NCBI GenBank assembly: GCA_019419485.1
Contig: DXZV01000022.1
Span: 1-6,288 of the forward strand
Origin: Collinsella sp.
GTDB taxonomy: Bacteria > Actinomycetota > Coriobacteriia > Coriobacteriales > Coriobacteriaceae
Reading direction: 5' to 3'
Length of the DNA: 6,288 nt
The first letter of the stretch is position 1, and every line of letters begins with the position of its first letter. Shown here piece after piece: positions 1-5,303 of this stretch. The notes beneath the pieces are model-generated. The model made no database searches, was not told where the DNA came from, and worked only from the letters and a program-made list of their open reading frames with translations. The position numbers were made by a program, and so were the translations under genes.

Positions 1-1
1 G

Positions 2-61
2 AGCCGCGGCAAGGGCAACCCGAAACTCTTCAACGAGTTGCTGAGAACGTCGCTCTCGTAA
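2..61 (+). CDS. gatB: C-terminal tail of an upstream gene, probably GatB (Asp-tRNA(Asn)/Glu-tRNA(Gln) amidotransferase subunit B)
   Basis: Only the last 19 codons lie in the window, in frame with a TAA at 59-61. The tail contains RGKGNPKLFNELLR. GatB proteins end in a YqeY-like helical domain whose last helix typically reads like RGKANPKLVNELL, so the match in both sequence and end position is good. If correct, the protein is the tRNA-binding subunit of the GatCAB complex, which amidates misacylated Glu-tRNA(Gln) or Asp-tRNA(Asn). The assignment rests on this short tail alone, and another protein with a similar last helix cannot be excluded. The hairpins that follow in 62-412 would be the natural place for its transcript to end. 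Confidence 0.5.
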   Translation, partial: SRGKGNPKLFNELLRTSLS

Positions 62-64
62 ACG

Positions 65-200
65 GGAACCGAGGGGCCGGGCGCAGGGCCTTGCCTCTCA
101 ATTTCGAACAGTCCTGACTCACGACGGAGGCGCCACTGGCGCCTCCTGTTCGTGCGGAACTCATTGAGAGGCAAGGCCCTGCGCCCGGCCCCTCGGTTCC
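65..200. repeat. Perfect 38-bp inverted repeat with a 60-bp spacer
   Basis: Bases 65-102 are the exact reverse complement of 163-200, with no mismatch over 38 bp. The match stops sharply at both ends (64/201 and 103/162 do not pair). The spacer (103-162) holds its own hairpin, GGAGGCGCC (126-134) against GGCGCCTCC (138-146) with loop ACT, and a competing pairing of CGAACAG (105-111) with CTGTTCG (146-152). The right arm belongs to the downstream tandem repeat family while the left arm has no other counterpart, so an inverted duplication of the right arm is a likely origin. A MITE-like element is an alternative, but I see no target duplication. Confidence 0.9.
126..150 (+). terminator. GC-rich hairpin, possible terminator of the upstream gene
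   Basis: Nine perfect pairs: GGAGGCGCC (126-134) with GGCGCCTCC (138-146), loop ACT. The tail TGTTCGTG is only weakly T-rich. It lies 65 bases past the upstream stop codon and is related to the two stronger hairpins downstream. It is also the inner stem of the 38-bp inverted repeat. Confidence 0.45.
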
Positions 201-284
201 GTGACGACTCGGCCGTTCGGGTCAGGCGGGGCTGAATGGAATAGAGTGAATGGGCGCGCCGTTGGCGCGCCCATTGTTTTGGAG
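156..284 (+). repeat. Tandem repeat unit 1 (about 130 bp), ending in a terminator-like hairpin
   Basis: The unit starts GGAACTCATT at 156 and is repeated imperfectly from 285. Shared blocks in order are GGAACTCATT, a GC-rich stretch with CCCTGC and CGG, CGACTCGGCC (205-214), TTCGGGTCAGG (216-226), GTGAATG (246-252) and the closing hairpin (249-275). A small internal hairpin pairs GACTCG (206-211) with CGGGTC (218-223) around the loop GCCGTT. No promoter or reading frame is evident. The unit could be a small structured RNA or a duplicated terminator region. Confidence 0.75.
249..280 (+). terminator. Rho-independent terminator-like hairpin in repeat unit 1
   Basis: Twelve perfect pairs: AATGGGCGCGCC (249-260) with GGCGCGCCCATT (264-275), loop GTT, followed by GTTTT (276-280). 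Stem plus T-rich tail fit an intrinsic terminator on the plus strand. The opposite strand has no T run after the stem. Confidence 0.65.
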
Positions 285-413
285 GGAACTCATTTTGAGG
301 AAGCACCCGCCCTGCCGGGCCCCCGGGTTTCGTGGCGACTCGGCCTTTCGGGTCAGGTGGGCTGGATTGAATTTGGTGAATGAGGGCGCCGATGGCGCCC
401 TCATTCTTTATAT
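285..413 (+). repeat. Tandem repeat unit 2 (about 130 bp), reaching the end of the AraC-type gene
   Basis: Imperfect second copy of the unit at 156-284. It has GGAACTCATT at 285, CGACTCGGCC at 336-345, TTCGGGTCAGG at 347-357, GTGAATG at 376-382 and the closing hairpin at 378-406. The internal hairpin GACTCG (337-342)/CGGGTC (349-354) is kept while its loop changes to GCCTTT. The spacing between matched blocks is 129-131 bp. The last bases of the unit overlap the stop codon of the minus-strand AraC-type gene. Confidence 0.75.
378..413 (+). terminator. Rho-independent terminator-like hairpin in repeat unit 2, between convergent genes
   Basis: Thirteen perfect pairs: GAATGAGGGCGCC (378-390) with GGCGCCCTCATTC (394-406), loop GAT, then TTTATATAT on the plus strand. 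On the minus strand it starts one base after the stop codon of the AraC-type gene (408-410), so it could also end that transcript. In that direction the bases after the stem, ACCAAATT, lack a proper T run. Against unit 1 the stem carries two compensatory base-pair changes, which supports a function as a stem. Confidence 0.65.
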
Positions 414-1412
414 ATGTTGGGAACGCCAGGCGGTGGGGGTGGTGCCGGTGTGTTGCTTGAAGGCTTGGGCGAAGGCGGCCTGCTGAGGGTAGCCTAGACG
501 CTCTGCGACCTGCGCTATCGTGAGCGAGCTGTCGGCCAAAAGGTCCTGTGCTCGCTCCATACGGCGTCTGCGGATGTAGGCGCCCAGGGACTCGCCAGTT
601 TGGGCCTTAAAGGTGGCGCATAGCTTGGAGCGGCTCGTGTAGAGCCTCTCGGCCACCTCGTTGATACCCACATGTTTGCCCTTGTCGAGCGAGTGTTCTA
701 CAAGGCTCGTCGCTTCCTCGGCAATGGTCACGCTGGCGCGTGTGTCTGCCGCCTGCTGCGCCTGCTTGTGGGCCGCGCGCGAACAGGCGAGCTCCGCGAC
801 CATGGTCTCCACGATGCCTTGCATATAGACGTGTCCGCCTACGGTGCGGGCGCGGTCCTCGTTAATCCGGCGCAGCGTGTGGCAGATGGCAGACGTCGCC
901 TCCTCGTGCCACGACTCGGCAAACGCTTCAAAGACTCCTACGAACTCAGTGGGATACCGATGCTCCAGCTCGTCAAAATACCCGGGCAAAAAGAGCACCG
1001 AGCGCGAGTGATAAAGCTGCCCTGCAAACAGCGGACTTAGCTCCTCGCCGCAGCTATCTTGGATAAAGCTGCACACCGCGCTGTTCGGCCACGGTCCATG
1101 CAGGGGTTTAAGGTTCGCAGGCGTTATGCCGGCTTCGGGCATGCACATGAGCGTGGGCGCGCTGACCTCGCTCACGCACGCGTACGGTTCGGGTGTGTAT
1201 TCGGCCAGGTACATATCGTGCGTCGGGGTAATGTAATGCTCCATGACGATGCAGGCAGGGGAGAGGGGCATGATCCATGCGCGTCCGTGCGCCCGATCGT
1301 TTGCCACCTCGCCGGTAAAGACGGCGCCCTTGCCGGTAAGCTCCAGGCCAAACTGCTCAAACTGCGGTGCATAGAGCTCGGTTATGTCGGTCGCTGCCCG
1401 CCGTATTTGCAA
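408..1412 (-). CDS. AraC/XylS-family transcriptional regulator, divergent from the ABC transporter genes
   Basis: A 334-residue protein with the C-terminal two-helix-turn-helix domain of the AraC family. The first HTH is about residues 250-268 (INEVAERLYTSRSKLCATF) and the second about 297-323 (LTIAQVAERLGYPQQAAFAQ onward), ending in the usual GTTPTAWR. The N-terminal 220 residues are an unrecognised sensor domain rich in His and Cys. The start is TTG at 1412: an AAAGGAAAGGG ribosome site (1419-1429) lies 6 bases upstream, and no ATG occurs until about residue 47. It is transcribed away from two ABC half-transporter genes across 114 bp, the layout of YbtA with ybtPQ, so it probably regulates them, possibly in response to the imported chelate. 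Its own promoter overlaps the palindrome at 1456-1473. The ligand is unknown. Confidence 0.9.
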   Translation of the reverse strand: MQIRRAATDITELYAPQFEQFGLELTGKGAVFTGEVANDRAHGRAWIMPLSPACIVMEHYITPTHDMYLAEYTPEPYACVSEVSAPTLMCMPEAGITPANLKPLHGPWPNSAVCSFIQDSCGEELSPLFAGQLYHSRSVLFLPGYFDELEHRYPTEFVGVFEAFAESWHEEATSAICHTLRRINEDRARTVGGHVYMQGIVETMVAELACSRAAHKQAQQAADTRASVTIAEEATSLVEHSLDKGKHVGINEVAERLYTSRSKLCATFKAQTGESLGAYIRRRRMERAQDLLADSSLTIAQVAERLGYPQQAAFAQAFKQHTGTTPTAWRSQHI

Positions 1413-1418
1413 AAGCGT

Positions 1419-1429
1419 CCCTTTCCTTT
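1419..1429 (-). promoter_or_regulatory. Ribosome binding site that fixes the TTG start of the AraC-type gene
   Basis: Read on the minus strand, AAAGGAAAGGG ends 6 bases before TTG at 1412-1410. No in-frame ATG is near, so this site supports the non-ATG start. Confidence 0.7.
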
Positions 1430-1454
1430 GCAGAAACGTCCACGCCTGGCTCGA

Positions 1455-1483
1455 TTGTGAGCCATGGCTAACACATCAATGAT
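1455..1483 (+). promoter_or_regulatory. Candidate promoter of the ABC transporter operon
   Basis: TTGTGA (1455-1460, 4 of 6) and AATGAT (1478-1483, 4 of 6) are 17 bases apart. The -35 and half the spacer lie in the palindrome at 1456-1473, so a protein bound there would block or reposition polymerase. The match is modest, as expected for a promoter that needs an AraC-type activator. Confidence 0.35.
1456..1473. promoter_or_regulatory. Palindromic operator, copy 1 (divergent araC-type/ABC promoters)
   Basis: TGTGAGCCATGGCTAACA is an 18-bp palindrome with one mismatched pair (1459/1470). Its reverse complement matches the site at 5178-5193 in 15 of 16 core bases. It sits over the predicted +1 of the AraC-type gene and the -35 of the ABC operon. 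The half-site GTTAGCC resembles the centre of DtxR/IdeR boxes (GTTAGCCTAAC), which points to a metal-dependent repressor. AraC proteins usually bind direct rather than inverted repeats, so the neighbouring regulator is a less likely binder. The palindrome and its recurrence are seen; the binder is inferred. Confidence 0.7.
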
Positions 1484-1507
1484 AAGTTCATTACGGTTAA
1501 CTCTCAA
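1479..1507 (-). promoter_or_regulatory. Promoter of the AraC-type gene
   Basis: On the minus strand TTGAGA (1507-1502, 5 of 6 to consensus) is followed after exactly 17 bases by TATCAT (1484-1479, 5 of 6). Transcription would start near 1472, inside the palindrome at 1456-1473, giving a leader of about 60 bases. It is the best sigma-70-type promoter in this intergenic region. It shares its -10 bases with the weaker plus-strand promoter candidate. Confidence 0.65.
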
Positions 1508-1513
1508 GCCGTT

Positions 1514-1522
1514 AGAAAGGAA
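1514..1522 (+). promoter_or_regulatory. Ribosome binding site that sets the ABC subunit 1 start at 1527
   Basis: AGAAAGGAA ends a few bases before ATG 1527. The in-frame ATG at 1464 has no such site and is part of the operator palindrome, so 1527 is the chosen start. Confidence 0.75.
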
Positions 1523-1526
1523 TCTC

Positions 1527-3350
1527 ATGGCAAAGGGATCAAAAAAGGAAGGCGGCGGTATCGGCGAGCTGCTTGCATATGCCGGCGACCGTAAATTCCT
1601 AACATATTTGGGCATGGCCCTCTCGGCGCTCTCGCAGCTGCTGAGCTTTGGCCCGTACGTGTGCATTTGGCTTGTCGCGCGCGATCTGATCGCCGTGGCA
1701 CCTAACTGGAGCGAAGCCTGCGGCATCGCGACGTATGGCTGGTGGGCCGTGGGGTTTGCGCTGGCAAGCATCGTGGTCTATTTCGTGGGGCTCATGTGCA
1801 CGCACCTGTCTGCGTTTCGCTGCGCGTCCAATATTCGCAAGACTACGAGCGAGCACCTGCTTAAGCTGCCGCTTGGCTACTTTAACACACACGCCACCGG
1901 TGAGCTGCGCCGTATCGTAGACGGATGCGCCGCTTCCACAGAGACTTTGCTCGCACACATGCTGCCCGATATCGCAGGCGCCGCCGCCATGGTCGTGGGC
2001 TTGCTCGTGCTGCTTTTCGCCCTCGATTGGCGCTTGGGCGCGGCATGCCTCATTTCGGTGGCCGTTTCGTTTTGCGCCATGGCCACCATGATGAGCGGCA
2101 AGGGCGCCGAGTTTATGAAGGCCTACATGGGCGCGCTGGTCAAGATGAACAAGACCGGCACCGAATACGTGCGCGGCATCCCCGTGGTCAAGGTGTTCCA
2201 GCAGACGGTCTACTCCTTTAAGGCGTTCCACGACGCGATCGCCGAATACGCCGACATGGCGCAAAACTATGCGGGCACGTTCTGCCGAGGCCCGCAGGTG
2301 CTCAACCTTACCGCGCTCAATGGTCTTGTGACATTCCTGTTGCCCGTGGCGTTGCTGTTGGCGCCGGGCGAGACGGACTTCGCGCATTTTATGGCCAACT
2401 TCACGTTTTACGCGATATTTTCGGCCGTGGTGCCGACGGCCATGACCAAGCTCATGTTTGTGGGCGAGGCCTCTCAGATGAGTGCCGATTCGCTGGCTCG
2501 CATTCGAAGCGTCATGGATTCCAAGCAGCTCTCCGTGCCTGCCCAGCCCAAGCACCCCGCCGGCGGCGACGTGCGATTTGAGGACGTGAGCTTTACCTAC
2601 GAGGGTGCCGAGGCACCTGCCGTCAACCATGTGAGCTTTAGCGTTTCTGCAGGTAGCACCCTCGCGTTGGTGGGTCCCTCTGGCGGCGGTAAGTCAACCT
2701 GTGCCAGTCTGATCCCGCGTTTTTGGGATGTTTCCGCAGGTCGTGTGCTCGTAGGCGGTGTAGACGTTCGCGACATGGATCCGCACGAGCTTATGGACCA
2801 GGTCGCCTTTGTGTTTCAGACCAACCAGCTGTTCCGGCAAACACTTGCCGATAACGTGCGTGCCTCCAAGCCTACAGCTACTGACGACGAAGTGCGCGCG
2901 GCCCTCTCCGCGGCCCAGTGCGACGATATCGTGGCCAAGCTCCCGCAGGGCATCGACACCATGCTCGGCGCCGGCGGGGCGTACCTTTCGGGCGGCGAGG
3001 TCCAGCGCGTGGCACTCGCCCGCGCAATCCTTAAGGACGCGCCCATCGTGGTGCTCGATGAGGCCACAGCGTTTGCCGACCCCGAGAACGAGGCGCTCAT
3101 CCAGCGTGCCTTTAGCAAACTGGCGGCGGGTCGCACAGTCATTATGATCGCGCACCGGCTTTCGACCGTGGTGGGGGCCGACAAGATCGTGGTGCTCAAC
3201 CAAGGTAGCGTGCAGGAGACTGGCACCCATGCCGAGTTGCTGTCCCAAGAGGGTCTGTATGCCAAGATGTGGGCCGAATACGAACAGGCCGCGAGCTGGA
3301 AGATCACCGCTGCCGCGGATGCCGCCGTCACGAAGGGAGGCGAGGCCTAA
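1527..3350 (+). CDS. ABC transporter half-subunit 1 (fused membrane and ATPase domains), YbtP/IrtA-like
   Basis: A 607-residue exporter-fold half-transporter. About six membrane segments fall near residues 24-51, 70-91, 145-166, 168-189, 258-279 and 288-312. The ATPase domain follows with every catalytic element: Walker A GPSGGGKST (383-391), Q-loop Gln431, signature LSGGE (487-491), Walker B ending in Asp511 with catalytic Glu512, and switch His543. After Walker B it reads DEATAFADPENE instead of the common ATSALD, a form I associate with YbtP/YbtQ/IrtA-type siderophore importers. It should pair with the next gene product, since the stop codon is directly followed by that gene's ATG. The likely role is ATP-driven uptake of an iron chelate or similar compound across the cytoplasmic membrane; lipid, peptide or drug export cannot be excluded from sequence. 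Start 1527 was chosen over 1464 because of its ribosome site. Confidence 0.9.
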   Translation: MAKGSKKEGGGIGELLAYAGDRKFLTYLGMALSALSQLLSFGPYVCIWLVARDLIAVAPNWSEACGIATYGWWAVGFALASIVVYFVGLMCTHLSAFRCASNIRKTTSEHLLKLPLGYFNTHATGELRRIVDGCAASTETLLAHMLPDIAGAAAMVVGLLVLLFALDWRLGAACLISVAVSFCAMATMMSGKGAEFMKAYMGALVKMNKTGTEYVRGIPVVKVFQQTVYSFKAFHDAIAEYADMAQNYAGTFCRGPQVLNLTALNGLVTFLLPVALLLAPGETDFAHFMANFTFYAIFSAVVPTAMTKLMFVGEASQMSADSLARIRSVMDSKQLSVPAQPKHPAGGDVRFEDVSFTYEGAEAPAVNHVSFSVSAGSTLALVGPSGGGKSTCASLIPRFWDVSAGRVLVGGVDVRDMDPHELMDQVAFVFQTNQLFRQTLADNVRASKPTATDDEVRAALSAAQCDDIVAKLPQGIDTMLGAGGAYLSGGEVQRVALARAILKDAPIVVLDEATAFADPENEALIQRAFSKLAAGRTVIMIAHRLSTVVGADKIVVLNQGSVQETGTHAELLSQEGLYAKMWAEYEQAASWKITAAADAAVTKGGEA

Positions 3351-5108
3351 ATGTTCGCCTCATTCCAAAAGAAGTATTTCCTATCCGATAAAGGCGTCGC
3401 CGGCGTAAAACGCGGCATTTTCTGGACCGCGCTCACTAATCTCATTACCATGGCCGGCATGGGCTTATTGTTCCTGGTCATGGCCGGTTTTGTCGAACAT
3501 CTCGCCACCGGTGCCGACCTGCCGGATGCCCTGCCGATTGTGGGCGGCCTCCTGGTCTTTTTCGTGTTGCTCTTTGCCTCTAACTGGCAGCAGTATTACT
3601 ACACCTACTGCATCTTTTACGAGGAGTGCGGCAAGCAGCGTATGGAGATCGCCGAGCGCTTGCGCAAGCTGCCGCTGTCGTTTTTTGGCCGTCGTGATCT
3701 AGCCGATTTAACCGAGACCATTATGGGCGACGTCCAGGCCATGGAGCACGCCTACAGCCACGTGCTGGGAGAGCTTTGGGGTGCCATCATCGCAAGCGCC
3801 ATTGTGTTCGTGGCGTCGCTGTTCTTTTGCTGGCAGCTGGCGATCGCGGCGTTTTGGAGCGTGCCCGTGGCCTTTGCCGTGCTGTATCTGACACGCGGCC
3901 CCATGACCCCGGTGTTCGACCATGTGCGCGCCGAGAAGGTCAAGGTTACCGAGGCGATCCAGGAGACGCTTGACTGCGTGCGCGAGATCCGCGCCACCAA
4001 CCAGGAGGCTCATTATCTTGAGGGGCTCAACGCCGTGATCGATGCCGAGGAGCGCGAGACCACCAAGGGCGAGCTCGCCAATGGGCTTTTGGTCAACTCC
4101 GCCTTTGCCATCCTGCGCCTGGGGATTGCCACCACGTTGGTCACGGGCGCTGCGATGGTCGCCTCCGGCCAGGTCGACTTTTTGATGATGTTTGCCTTCC
4201 TGCTTATGGTGAGCCGCATCTATGCGCCCTTTGATCAGGCGCTGATGCTGATGTCCGAGCTGTTTGCCGCCGAGTCGTCGGCCAAGCGCATGCGTTCCAT
4301 CATGGAAGAGCCCGTGGCGCGGGGCAGCGAGCAGTTTGAGCCCGTAGGCCACGATGTGGTGTTCGATCATGTGGCATTTGGCTATGGTGCGGGCGAGGAC
4401 GGCCGCGCCGGCGAGAAAGTTCTTACCGATGTGAGCTTTACCGCCAAGGAAGGCGAGGTCACGGCACTGGTCGGTCCTTCGGGCTCCGGTAAGTCCACGG
4501 TGAGCCGCCTGGCCGCGCGCTTTTGGGACGCCACCGAAGGCACGGTCACCGTGGGCGGCGTGGATGTTGCGAGCGTGGATCCCGAGGTGTTGCTGCGCGA
4601 CTACGCCATTGTGTTCCAAGACGTGCTGCTCTTTGACGACACGGTGATGGGAAACATCCGCCTCGGGCGTCGTGGCGCCACCGATGAGCAAGTGCTTGCG
4701 GCTGCGCGTGCCGCCAACTGCGACGAGTTTGTGAGCCGCATGCCGCAGGGCTACAACACCATGATCGGCGAGAACGGCTCCAAGCTGTCCGGCGGCGAGC
4801 GCCAGCGCATCTCCATCGCCCGTGCGCTGCTCAAAGATGCGCCGATCGTGCTGTTGGACGAGGCGACGGCGAGCTTGGATGTGGAGAACGAGACCGTGGT
4901 TCAGCAGGCGCTCTCCCGTCTGCTTGCAGGTAAGACGGTTATCGTTATTGCCCACCGTATGCGTACGGTGGAAAATGCCGACAAAATCGTTGTACTCATG
5001 GATGGTGTGGTTGCCGAGCAGGGCACTCCGGCGCAGCTCAAGGCGGCAGGTGGAGAATTCGCCCGCATGGTGGCGCTGCAAAAGGAAGCAGCTACCTGGC
5101 AGTTGTAA
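3351..5108 (+). CDS. ABC transporter half-subunit 2 (fused membrane and ATPase domains), YbtQ/IrtB-like
   Basis: A 585-residue half-transporter with about six membrane segments near residues 24-48, 61-80, 140-160, 162-181, 247-270 and 276-302. The ATPase domain is complete: Walker A GPSGSGKST (375-383), Q-loop Gln423, signature LSGGERQR (479-486), Walker B ending in Asp503 with catalytic Glu504, and switch His535. Both this protein and its partner keep the catalytic Glu and switch His, so neither ATP site looks degenerate; they differ in the D-loop region (ATASLD here, ATAFAD there). The ATG directly abuts the TAA of the first subunit, and its ribosome site GAAGGGAGG (3332-3340) lies inside that gene, so translation is coupled and equal amounts are expected. 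The two genes together encode a heterodimer. The substrate is inferred only from family resemblance and the divergent AraC-type gene. Confidence 0.9.
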   Translation: MFASFQKKYFLSDKGVAGVKRGIFWTALTNLITMAGMGLLFLVMAGFVEHLATGADLPDALPIVGGLLVFFVLLFASNWQQYYYTYCIFYEECGKQRMEIAERLRKLPLSFFGRRDLADLTETIMGDVQAMEHAYSHVLGELWGAIIASAIVFVASLFFCWQLAIAAFWSVPVAFAVLYLTRGPMTPVFDHVRAEKVKVTEAIQETLDCVREIRATNQEAHYLEGLNAVIDAEERETTKGELANGLLVNSAFAILRLGIATTLVTGAAMVASGQVDFLMMFAFLLMVSRIYAPFDQALMLMSELFAAESSAKRMRSIMEEPVARGSEQFEPVGHDVVFDHVAFGYGAGEDGRAGEKVLTDVSFTAKEGEVTALVGPSGSGKSTVSRLAARFWDATEGTVTVGGVDVASVDPEVLLRDYAIVFQDVLLFDDTVMGNIRLGRRGATDEQVLAAARAANCDEFVSRMPQGYNTMIGENGSKLSGGERQRISIARALLKDAPIVLLDEATASLDVENETVVQQALSRLLAGKTVIVIAHRMRTVENADKIVVLMDGVVAEQGTPAQLKAAGGEFARMVALQKEAATWQL

Positions 5109-5113
5109 GAAGG

Positions 5114-5136
5114 GGCAAAGGGACAGTCCCTTTGTC
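5114..5136. repeat. REP-like palindrome after the ABC operon, possible terminator
   Basis: CAAAGGGACAGTCCCTTTG (5116-5134) is a perfect 19-bp palindrome around A5125, six bases past the ABC stop codon. As RNA it forms an 8-bp stem with loop CAG. No T run follows, so it is a poor classical terminator. From memory, GGGAC(A/T)GTCCC palindromes of this kind are dispersed in many genomes as REP elements linked to RAYT transposases. It probably blocks 3' decay or marks the operon end. Confidence 0.55.
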
Positions 5137-5146
5137 ACATTGACAA
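5132..5146. promoter_or_regulatory. Small inverted repeat over the -35 of the metal ATPase operon
   Basis: TTGTCA (5132-5137) and TGACAA (5141-5146) are inverted around CAT. The right half contains the -35 hexamer TTGACA, so it could be a second operator, or chance overlap of the REP-like element with the promoter. Confidence 0.3.
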
Positions 5147-5169
5147 TCGGTTACTCCGCATCGTTAATT
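5140..5169 (+). promoter_or_regulatory. Candidate promoter of the DUF6110/P-type ATPase operon
   Basis: A perfect -35 TTGACA (5140-5145) is followed after 17-18 bases by GTTAAT or TTAATT (5163-5169), a fair -10. The start would be near 5175, at the edge of the palindrome 5177-5194, the same order as at the AraC-type promoter. TAAAAT at 5207-5212 is a better -10 match but has no -35 at the right distance. Confidence 0.5.
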
Positions 5170-5176
5170 TTCAAAA

Positions 5177-5194
5177 GGTTAGCCATGGCTGACC
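5177..5194. promoter_or_regulatory. Palindromic operator, copy 2 (DUF6110/P-type ATPase promoter)
   Basis: GGTTAGCCATGGCTGACC is an 18-bp palindrome with one mismatched pair (5180/5191). Its core, GTTAGCCATGGCTGAC, differs by one base from the reverse complement of 1457-1472. It lies just downstream of the candidate -10, where bound protein would block initiation. A metal-dependent repressor is inferred. Confidence 0.7.
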
Positions 5195-5211
5195 TAGATA
5201 GTTAGATAAAA

Positions 5212-5288
5212 TTGAGATATTTCAAAAGCGTGCTCGAGCAAACTTGTTTACTCGGGTGCTGAGGCACCATGCCGCGTCCAATGCGGCA
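5212..5288 (+). promoter_or_regulatory. Structured 5' leader of the DUF6110/P-type ATPase operon
   Basis: Four small hairpins follow each other closely before the ribosome site: TTGAG/TTCAA (5212-5225); CGAG-c-AAA closed by tetraloop CTTG onto TTT-a-CTCG (5235-5254); GGTGC/GCACC with loop TGAG (5255-5268); TGCCGC/GCGGCA with loop of 7 (5270-5288). The last ends three bases before AGGGAG. I recognise no known riboswitch class. The leader could sense a ligand, tune translation or stabilise the message. Confidence 0.4.
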
Positions 5289-5290
5289 AA

Positions 5291-5296
5291 AGGGAG
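5291..5296 (+). promoter_or_regulatory. Ribosome binding site of the DUF6110-like gene
   Basis: AGGGAG lies 7 bases before ATG 5304 and right after the last leader hairpin. It decides for the 81-residue form over the upstream TTG at 5244. Confidence 0.7.
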
Positions 5297-5303
5297 AGAC
5301 ATC

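Larger units (their letters stand above)
62..407. other. Gene-free, repeat-rich intergenic region
   Basis: I see no convincing coding sequence on either strand. Short open frames exist, but they have no ribosome binding site and run across hairpins. The stretch contains a perfect 38-bp inverted repeat (65-102 with 163-200), two imperfect tandem units of about 130 bp (from 156 and from 285), and three related GC-rich hairpins centred at about 136, 262 and 392. The last two have T-rich tails on the plus strand. The region lies between two convergent genes, so it is where transcripts from both sides should end. Confidence 0.8.

Noticed and set aside
205..226. Possible tRNA-like segment around GACTCGGCC...TTCGGGTC
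   Set aside because: Only one short hairpin forms. No acceptor stem, anticodon arm or canonical T-loop can be built around it.
201..404. Short open frames on both strands across the repeat region
   Set aside because: They cross hairpins, lack ribosome sites and have no recognisable protein character; GC-rich DNA gives such frames by chance.
62..413. CRISPR-like interpretation of the repeats
   Set aside because: The units are only two, about 130 bp long and imperfect, with no short identical repeats separated by unique spacers and no cas genes.
1464..1526. An upstream in-frame ATG that would add 21 residues to ABC subunit 1
   Set aside because: It has no ribosome site, the ATG is part of the operator palindrome, and ATG 1527 has a good AGAAAGGAA site. 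The extra residues do not look like family sequence.
1599..2630. Long minus-strand open frame inside ABC subunit 1
   Set aside because: It is antisense to a gene with all ABC motifs and is rich in His and Arg, as expected from reading GC-rich codons backwards.
3708..5138. Long minus-strand open frame (476 codons) inside ABC subunit 2
   Set aside because: Same reason: it lies opposite a complete half-transporter, and its composition is His/Gly/Arg-rich with no domain character.
5185..5205. A six-codon reading frame (M-A-D-L-D-S-stop) starting inside operator copy 2, mirroring the ATG inside copy 1
   Set aside because: The ATG comes from the palindrome centre CCATGG, and no ribosome site precedes it. 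A leader peptide is possible but unsupported.
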